Of a DNA stretch of 8,550 nt, positions 1-4,910 are shown in pieces. Within the stretch, counting starts at the first letter, position 1; the number at the start of each line of letters is the position of its first letter. The stretch lies in NCBI GenBank assembly GCA_030690925.1, contig JAUYFO010000036.1, forward strand, positions 1 through 8,550, in the 5' to 3' direction. This DNA is from Candidatus Moraniibacteriota bacterium (lineage in GTDB: Bacteria; Patescibacteriota; Minisyncoccia; Moranbacterales; UBA1568). Both the position numbers and the translations under genes were made by a program. The notes beneath the pieces were generated by a model. That model saw only the letters and a program-made list of their open reading frames with translations. It was not told the DNA's origin and did not search any database.

Positions 1-1
1 C

Positions 2-202
2 ACAGCTCACCAAGCCGATGTGGCGACGCAGCAGACTCTCGTAGTGTGGGCGGAAAAAGTATTTGCCGCGGAAAAAGTAGCTGCTTCTTTTGTCACCGAT
101 GCTAACCTGATCGGCGGGGTGAGGATGCAAAGCAAAGAAACCCTGTATGATGCTTCGTTTGCCACGGCACTCCGAAAACTTGAGACCAACTTAACGAAAT
201 AA
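2..202 (+). CDS. atpH: F1 ATP synthase delta subunit, C-terminal part (5' end outside window)
   Basis: The delta subunit joins the top of the F1 head to the peripheral stalk of the F-type ATP synthase. Only the last 66 residues are visible, ending at TAA 200-202. The frame is open to the left edge, so the true start lies upstream. The GTG at 20 is an internal valine, not a start. The diagnostic C-terminal family pattern is present: a strand ending SFVTDANLIGGVRMQ, followed by LYDASFATALRKL, which matches the usual 'LIGG-(I/V)-R ... D-S-(x)-L-L' ending of delta/OSCP proteins. The next gene is atpA, 39 nt downstream, the standard neighbour in bacterial atp operons. The identification rests on this short tail plus context and is strong; the N-terminal domain cannot be assessed. 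Confidence 0.93.
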   Translation, partial: TAHQADVATQQTLVVWAEKVFAAEKVAASFVTDANLIGGVRMQSKETLYDASFATALRKLETNLTK

Positions 203-241
203 CCCTCCCTTCACGAGACCTAATCGCTAAAAGTTATTGCT

Positions 242-1741
242 ATGGTAAGCCCACTTATTGAAGAACTGAAGAAACACATTACCGATTTTCACCATGAACC
301 GAAACAAGAAGCAATTGGTACCGTGTTGGAAGTGGGAGATGGGGTGGCGCGTGTGGCTGGCTTATCCCAGGTGATGACTGGCGAGATGGTGGAATTTGAG
401 AACGGCACCCTTGGCGTGGCACTGAACCTGGAAGAGGGAGAAGTGGGGGTGATGCTTTTGGGTGAAACGGATGATATCGGCGAGGGTTCGATTGCCAAGA
501 GTACCGGGCGCATTCTTTCCGTGCCGGTGGGCGAGAGCGTCATTGGTCGTGTTCTGTCGCCACTAGGGCTGCCAATCGATGGTAAGGGTGGCCTGGAAGC
601 CAAGGGGTATTATCCAGTCGAAAAAATCGCTCCTGGTGTTATCACTCGTCAGTCGGTGCATCAGCCGCTGCAGACTGGTATCAAGGCCATCGATGCCCTC
701 ATTCCGATTGGGCGTGGTCAGCGCGAACTAATCATCGGTGATCGCCAGACGGGCAAGACCGCCATCGCTATCGATACCATCATCAATCAGAAGGGGCAGG
801 ATGTTATCTGTATTTACGTGGCAATCGGTCAGAAAGAATCGAAAGTGGCTCGCATCGTGGCGGAACTAGAGAAGACCGGCGCAATGGAATACACCACGGT
901 GGTGGTGGCTGGCGCTTCTGATCCGTCTGCGCTATCGTTTATTGCTCCCTATGCTGGCTGTGCTCTGGGGGAATACTTCATGGATCAGGGCAAGGATGTG
1001 TTGGTCATCTACGATGATCTCTCCAAGCACGCCGTCGCCTATCGTCAGATCTCACTTATTCTCCGTCGTCCACCAGGGCGTGAAGCTTATCCGGGTGACG
1101 TTTTTTATGTTCATTCTCGTCTTTTGGAGCGTAGTGCCAAACTGAACAAGGAAAACGGTGGAGGATCGCTCACCGCACTGCCCATCATCGAGACCCAGGC
1201 TGGGGATGTTTCGGCCTATATCCCGACCAACGTCATTTCGATTACTGATGGCCAGATCTATTTGGAAACGGATCTGTTTTACAAGGGTATCCGCCCGGCA
1301 CTGAACGTCGGTCTCTCGGTATCACGGGTCGGTTCAGCTGCTCAGATCAAAGCCATGAAGCAGGTGTCGGGAACGCTGCGTCTCGATTTGGCTCAGTTCC
1401 GTGAACTGGAAGCCTTTTCCCAGTTTGGTTCCGACCTCGATGAAAAGACTCGCACCCTCATCGAGCGTGGCAGGCGAGCGACCGAGATGCTCAAGCAACC
1501 GCAGTACGCACCGCTTCCAGTCGAGCAGGAAGTAGCCGTGCTCTACGCTCTCACTCGTGGTCACGTGGATGATGTAGCGGTAGAAAAGATCAGTGCGTTC
1601 GAGCATGGGTTTGTAGTGTATCTGCAAAACGAAGGCAAAGAAGCTCTAGAGGCGATTTTGCAAGAGAAGGCACTGACGCCGGAAGTGGAAGAGGTATTGA
1701 AGAAGCATATTGGTACATTCAAGAAGGGATTTTCGGTTTAG
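242..1741 (+). CDS. atpA: F1 ATP synthase alpha subunit
   Basis: This is the non-catalytic nucleotide-binding subunit of the F1 hexamer. At 499 residues it is of usual family length. Order: N-terminal beta-barrel (about 24-92), nucleotide-binding domain (about 95-375), C-terminal helical bundle (about 380-499). The P-loop GDRQTGKT is at 166-173 and the Walker B strand VLVIYDD at 253-259. The signature SVSRVG is at 359-364, with Arg362 in the arginine-finger position that reaches into the catalytic site on beta. The conserved AQFRELEAFSQFGSDLD block follows from about 384. No residue needed for function is visibly missing. The ATG at 242 gives the normal N-terminus (a short helix before the EAIGTVLEVGDGVARV strand). 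No Shine-Dalgarno core precedes it. It stops at TAG, and a 176-nt structured spacer separates it from atpG. Confidence 0.99.
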   Translation: MVSPLIEELKKHITDFHHEPKQEAIGTVLEVGDGVARVAGLSQVMTGEMVEFENGTLGVALNLEEGEVGVMLLGETDDIGEGSIAKSTGRILSVPVGESVIGRVLSPLGLPIDGKGGLEAKGYYPVEKIAPGVITRQSVHQPLQTGIKAIDALIPIGRGQRELIIGDRQTGKTAIAIDTIINQKGQDVICIYVAIGQKESKVARIVAELEKTGAMEYTTVVVAGASDPSALSFIAPYAGCALGEYFMDQGKDVLVIYDDLSKHAVAYRQISLILRRPPGREAYPGDVFYVHSRLLERSAKLNKENGGGSLTALPIIETQAGDVSAYIPTNVISITDGQIYLETDLFYKGIRPALNVGLSVSRVGSAAQIKAMKQVSGTLRLDLAQFRELEAFSQFGSDLDEKTRTLIERGRRATEMLKQPQYAPLPVEQEVAVLYALTRGHVDDVAVEKISAFEHGFVVYLQNEGKEALEAILQEKALTPEVEEVLKKHIGTFKKGFSV

Positions 1742-1781
1742 TAAGTCGTTCATTGAAAAACATTCCTTTTGCGACACACTC

Positions 1782-1799
1782 GTTCGCCCAGCGGCGAAC
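1782..1799 (+). other. Perfect 7-bp stem-loop in the atpA-atpG spacer
   Basis: GTTCGCC (1782-1788) and GGCGAAC (1793-1799) are exact inverted complements around the 4-nt loop CAGC. No T-run follows, so this does not look like an intrinsic terminator. It sits 40 nt after the atpA stop and 8 nt before a second, larger hairpin. It could be an mRNA processing or stability element inside the operon transcript, or part of a degenerate repeat. The pairing is seen directly; the function is not known. Confidence 0.6.
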
Positions 1800-1807
1800 T
1801 CACTCTA

Positions 1808-1859
1808 TGAAAGTCTCGCGATTCCAGCTACGGTGGAAACCCTGCTCGCGAAACTTTCA
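1808..1859 (+). other. Long imperfect hairpin in the atpA-atpG spacer
   Basis: The 14-nt left arm TGAAAGTCTCGCGA (1808-1821) pairs with TCGCGAAACTTTCA (1846-1859) with a single C-A mismatch. The outer stem leads straight into an inner 5-bp stem, TTCCA (1822-1826) with TGGAA (1834-1838), around a 7-nt loop. Seven bases (1839-1845) remain unpaired on the 3' side. No T-tract follows directly, so a terminator is unlikely. The left-arm sequence recurs in the atpD-atpC spacer. Possible roles are setting the alpha:gamma translation ratio, RNA processing, or a small inverted-repeat element. None of these is proven by sequence. Confidence 0.65.
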
Positions 1860-1917
1860 GCGGTCTCAAAAGAAATATTTTTCCAATGAACAGTGACGTA
1901 TCAGTGAGATCTATACT

Positions 1918-2832
1918 ATGGCCAGTACACGAGACATCAGGCGGCGTATCAAAGGCGTGAAGGGTACGGGGAAAATTACCCGTGCTATGGAGATGATTTC
2001 GGCTGTCAAAATGCGCAAGGCGGTTTCTTCGGTGTTGGCTATTCGTCCGTATGCACAGAGTGCTATCGAGCTTTTGGAACAACTGCACTACGCCGTGGGG
2101 AGTGAGAAACACGTGCTTTTGACAGAACGCCCCGTGAAAAAGGAACTCTATGTGATTATTACCAGCAATCGTGGTCTGTGTGGGGCATTCAATGCTCAGA
2201 TTATCAAGCGATTGCGGCGTACCCTTTCGGAAGATGTCGGCAAACAGCGAGTTTTCATTACCATCGGGAAAAAAGGTGAGAATGCCGTCCGTCGTATTCT
2301 GGCGGCGCCAGGAAGTGAAGGAGACATCATCGCTTCTTTTCCAGATGTCTTGGCCAAGCCGAGTACCGAAGGGATGCGGGCCATCGCCCGGCTTATCATC
2401 GAAGAGTTTGAGGCCAAACGGGTTGATCGGGTAGTGATGATCTATACGGATTATATTTCCATGCTCTCGCAAGAAGTAAAGGTGCGGGCACTCCTTCCAG
2501 TGGCTATCAAAGATACCAAGAAAGCCATGCATGAGATGATTGGTCGAGAAATCAAGAGCACTTTTATCGAGGCCGACTATGTCATCGAACCATCGCCCAA
2601 GAAAGTATTGTGGCAGATGATCCCACGCCTACTTGAGATGGAGCTGTACCACGCCGTGCTGGAAAGCAACGCCTCGCAGGAATCGGCCCGTATGATGGCG
2701 ATGAGGAATGCCACCGATGCCGCCAAAGACATGGTGGCTGACCTGACCCTCGCCTACAACCAACTCCGTCAACAGAAAATTACCCAAGAGATTGCCGAGC
2801 TCTCCGCTGGCATGGCCGCCGTAACACACTAG
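1918..2832 (+). CDS. atpG: F1 ATP synthase gamma subunit
   Basis: Gamma is the central rotor shaft: its paired N- and C-terminal helices turn inside the alpha3beta3 ring and pass rotation between the c-ring and the catalytic sites. The 304 residues are slightly longer than the common 285-295. The N-terminal helix has the family start (STRDIRRRIKGVKGTGKITRAMEMISAVK, residues 3-31). The Rossmann-like middle carries SNRGLCG at 83-89. The C-terminal helix has the hallmark pattern ESARMMAMRNATDAAKD followed by YNQLRQQKITQEIAEL. Near-universal residues of both helices are intact. The ATG at 1918 is directly preceded by TATACT and has no Shine-Dalgarno core. It follows a 176-nt structured spacer and ends in TAG 16 nt before atpD, so gamma and beta are tightly linked while alpha and gamma are not. 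Confidence 0.98.
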   Translation: MASTRDIRRRIKGVKGTGKITRAMEMISAVKMRKAVSSVLAIRPYAQSAIELLEQLHYAVGSEKHVLLTERPVKKELYVIITSNRGLCGAFNAQIIKRLRRTLSEDVGKQRVFITIGKKGENAVRRILAAPGSEGDIIASFPDVLAKPSTEGMRAIARLIIEEFEAKRVDRVVMIYTDYISMLSQEVKVRALLPVAIKDTKKAMHEMIGREIKSTFIEADYVIEPSPKKVLWQMIPRLLEMELYHAVLESNASQESARMMAMRNATDAAKDMVADLTLAYNQLRQQKITQEIAELSAGMAAVTH

Positions 2833-2848
2833 TAAACAACGTAACCCT

Positions 2849-4237
2849 ATGAATAAGACAGGAAAAATAATTCAGGTGATTGGTCCGGTTGTGGATGTGG
2901 AATTCGGGAGCGAAAGCACATTACCGAGGATTTATGATGCCTTGGAGCTCACAGTTGGTGAATCGAAACTAGTCGTGGAGGTGCACCAGCATTTGGGGGG
3001 CGGACGGGTACGGGCTGTAGCCATGGGGACGACCGACGGTGTACGTCGTGGTATGTCCGTTGTGGCCACAGGAGCTCCAATTTCGGTACCTGTTGGGAAG
3101 GCCGTGCTGGGACGGATGTTCAATGTGCTTGGTGATGCTATTGATGGAAAGCCGAATGTGGAAGTAGAAACCAAGCGTTCCATCCATCGCAGCGCCCCAG
3201 CTTTTGATGAGCAGTCGACCAAAGCCGAGGTGTTTGAAACCGGTATCAAATCGATCGATCTCTTCTGTCCCTTCATGAAGGGTGGTAAGGTGGGATTGTT
3301 TGGTGGTGCTGGGGTGGGCAAGACGGTGGTAATCCAGGAACTGATTCGCAACATCGCTTCGGAACACGGCGGGTACTCGGTGTTTGCCGGAGTGGGGGAG
3401 CGCACCCGCGAGGGCAATGACCTTTATTTTGAAATGAAAGCATCCGGCGTGCTCGATAAGACGGCTCTAGTCTTTGGCCAGATGAACGAACCACCGGGAT
3501 CGCGCCAGCGCGTGGCGCTCACCGCACTGACTATGGCCGAATCCTTTCGTGATGACGAAGGCAAGGACGTGCTGTTCTTTATCGACAATATTTTCCGTTT
3601 CACTCAGGCTGGTTCCGAAGTGTCAGCGCTTTTGGGGCGGATTCCAAGTGCTGTGGGGTATCAGCCGACGTTGGCCGAAGAAATGGGCGGACTGCAGGAG
3701 CGCATCACCTCCACCAAGAAAGGTTCAATCACTTCAGTGCAGGCGGTGTATGTGCCAGCCGATGATCTGACCGATCCAGCCCCAGCCACCACCTTCGCTC
3801 ACCTCGACTCCACAGTAGTACTCAACCGGGCGCTGACCGAAATCGGCATTTATCCGGCCGTAGACCCGCTTGATTCCAGCTCGACTATCTTAGACCCCCA
3901 AGTGGTCGGAGAACGGCACTACAGCGTCGCCAGAAGCGTGCAGAAGGTACTCCAACGCTACAAAGACTTGCAGGATATCATTGCCATCCTCGGTATGGAG
4001 GAATTGACTGACGAGGACAAACAGACGGTAGCGCGAGCGCGTAAGATTCAGAAATACCTCTCCCAACCGTTCTTCGTGGCCGAGCAGTTCACCGGCGCCC
4101 CGGGGAAATACGTCAAGCTCGATGACACTATTTCTGGTTTTGAAAAGATTTTGTCGGGAGAACTGGATGCTATCGACGAACAGTCATTCTACATGAAGGG
4201 TGCTATTGAGGAAGTGATCGCGGAAGGAAAAAAGTAA
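2849..4237 (+). CDS. atpD: F1 ATP synthase beta subunit (catalytic)
   Basis: Beta carries the catalytic site that makes or hydrolyses ATP. The 462 residues match the usual length. A beta-barrel (1-80) is followed by the nucleotide-binding domain with P-loop GGAGVGKT at 152-159, GERTREGND at 183-191 (Glu184 in the position of the catalytic general base), and Walker B VLFFIDN at 241-247. The C-terminal domain has EELTDED at 384-390, the counterpart of the DELSEED lever that contacts gamma, and then ARARKIQKYLSQPFFVAEQFTG. All core catalytic residues are present. Two departures from common sequence are visible: NEPPGSRQRV in place of NEPPGARMRV, and DSSSTILDP with Thr346 where an arginine is usual. 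Both may be normal in this lineage. It starts 16 nt after atpG. Confidence 0.99.
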   Translation: MNKTGKIIQVIGPVVDVEFGSESTLPRIYDALELTVGESKLVVEVHQHLGGGRVRAVAMGTTDGVRRGMSVVATGAPISVPVGKAVLGRMFNVLGDAIDGKPNVEVETKRSIHRSAPAFDEQSTKAEVFETGIKSIDLFCPFMKGGKVGLFGGAGVGKTVVIQELIRNIASEHGGYSVFAGVGERTREGNDLYFEMKASGVLDKTALVFGQMNEPPGSRQRVALTALTMAESFRDDEGKDVLFFIDNIFRFTQAGSEVSALLGRIPSAVGYQPTLAEEMGGLQERITSTKKGSITSVQAVYVPADDLTDPAPATTFAHLDSTVVLNRALTEIGIYPAVDPLDSSSTILDPQVVGERHYSVARSVQKVLQRYKDLQDIIAILGMEELTDEDKQTVARARKIQKYLSQPFFVAEQFTGAPGKYVKLDDTISGFEKILSGELDAIDEQSFYMKGAIEEVIAEGKK

Positions 4238-4284
4238 ATTTCTGAAGAGGGCGGTTGTTTGGTTGATGTTTCTTTGATGACCGT

Positions 4285-4298
4285 TGAAAGTCTTGCGA
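4285..4298 (+). repeat. Second copy of the atp-spacer 14-mer, in the atpD-atpC gap
   Basis: TGAAAGTCTTGCGA here matches the left arm of the hairpin at 1808-1821 at 13 of 14 positions, and the reverse complement of its right arm at 12 of 14. Both copies lie in spacers of the same operon. In each spacer the motif is followed, before the next start codon, by AGTGA and then ATACT (1903-1907 and 1913-1917; 4309-4313 and 4315-4319). No partner arm is visible near this copy, so it does not form the same hairpin. It could be a protein or RNA binding site, or a relic of a shared repeat. Confidence 0.5.
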
Positions 4299-4338
4299 GC
4301 GCCGAGTAAGTGAAATACTCTGAATCCTGAAATATTTT

Positions 4339-4803
4339 ATGATCAAATTCAAGATAGTCACTCCGGAGCGGATTGTGATCGAAGAAGAGGTGTATCAGGC
4401 TACCCTTCCTGTTTTGGGTGGTGAAGTGACCATCTTACCGAACCACGTGCCCTATATCGGAGCCTTGCAGGCTGGCGAAATTATCCTGCGCAAGGTCGCC
4501 GGCGGTGATGAAGTCAGTCTGGCTACTTCCGGTGGCTTTGTGGAGTTTCATGACAACACACTTTCGATCTTGGCTGATACGGTCGAACGGGCCGAAGAAA
4601 TTGATCTGGCTCGAGCCGAAGAGGCCAGGCTGCGGGCTGAGGCACTGAAGAAAGAGCGCCTGACCATGGATGATGAGGAGTATGCCCGGACAGCGGCTCT
4701 GGTAGAGAAGGAACTGACTCGGGTCAAGGTAGCACGTCGCCACCGTAGTCGCCACGGACTCAGTATCGGCAACCCCGGAGACCGACCGACTCTCGGCCAA
4801 TAA
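4339..4803 (+). CDS. atpC: F1 ATP synthase epsilon subunit
   Basis: Epsilon sits at the foot of gamma, couples it to the c-ring, and in many bacteria inhibits ATP hydrolysis through its C-terminal helices. The N-terminal beta-sandwich (about 1-86) shows the family pattern: FKIVTPER, then GGEVTILPNHVPYIGALQAGEI, then GGFVEFHDNTLSILADTVERAEEID. The helical C-terminal domain (about 88-135) is rich in Ala, Glu and Arg and ends in LTRVKVARRHR, close to the usual end of the protein. About 20 further residues (SRHGLSIGNPGDRPTLGQ and neighbours) extend past that point, giving 154 residues against the usual 130-140. It follows atpD by 101 nt and is the last gene of the operon: the TAA is followed 23 nt later by an intrinsic terminator. 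Confidence 0.97.
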   Translation: MIKFKIVTPERIVIEEEVYQATLPVLGGEVTILPNHVPYIGALQAGEIILRKVAGGDEVSLATSGGFVEFHDNTLSILADTVERAEEIDLARAEEARLRAEALKKERLTMDDEEYARTAALVEKELTRVKVARRHRSRHGLSIGNPGDRPTLGQ

Positions 4804-4826
4804 GGAGCCTCACAGTTTACAAAAAG

Positions 4827-4854
4827 AAACCCGCGGATAAAAAGCGGGTTTTTT
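4827..4854 (+). terminator. Rho-independent terminator of the atp operon
   Basis: AAACCCGC (4827-4834) pairs perfectly with GCGGGTTT (4844-4851) around a 9-nt loop. The right arm runs into a tract of six T residues (4849-4854). An A-run at 4821-4825 mirrors the T-run, so some activity on the opposite strand is possible, though no minus-strand gene needs it. It lies just after atpC and closes the ATP synthase transcript. Confidence 0.9.
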
Positions 4855-4855
4855 C

Positions 4856-4884
4856 TTGAAAAAAAGCCAAGAGTACGGTAAAGT
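4856..4884 (+). promoter_or_regulatory. leuS: Predicted sigma-70-type promoter for leuS
   Basis: A -35 box TTGAAA (4856-4861) and a -10 box TAAAGT (4879-4884) are separated by exactly 17 nt, the optimal spacing. The -35 box begins two bases after the T-tract of the atp terminator. The expected transcription start is near 4891, leaving a leader of about 20 nt before the ATG at 4911. The purine run GGGGA (4887-4891) falls at or before the predicted start, so it cannot serve as a Shine-Dalgarno site on this transcript. The promoter probably also serves the two genes after leuS. Confidence 0.6.
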
Positions 4885-4910
4885 AGGGGAACGAAGTTGA
4901 TGAAAAAATC

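Noticed and set aside
1782..1859. Spacer hairpins as transcription terminators after atpA
   Set aside because: Neither stem is followed by a T-tract; the nearest T-run (1878-1882) is about 20 nt away. Ending transcription here would also cut off gamma, beta and epsilon.
1807..1896. 29-codon ORF (ATG to TGA) across the atpA-atpG spacer hairpin, encoding a very basic peptide
   Set aside because: It has no ribosome-binding signal and no family resemblance, and its sequence is dictated by the hairpin arms. It is more likely an accident of the inverted repeat.
1912..1917. TATACT just before the atpG ATG as a -10 promoter box
   Set aside because: A start about 7 nt downstream would fall inside the gene and lose the ATG, and no -35 match lies 16-18 nt upstream.
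1828..2532. 234-codon open frame on the minus strand opposite atpG
   Set aside because: It lies antisense to a clear gamma subunit gene, the protein resembles no family, and no promoter is seen. It is a shadow of the coding strand.
2932..3417. 161-codon open frame on the minus strand opposite atpD
   Set aside because: It is antisense to the highly conserved nucleotide-binding domain of beta, and its composition reflects codon bias of the real gene.
4284..4312. TTGAAA (4284-4289), 17 nt, TAAGTG (4307-4312) as a promoter for atpC
   Set aside because: The spacing is right but the -10 box is poor, and the -35 box overlaps the repeated 14-mer. There is too little to call a promoter inside a co-transcribed operon.
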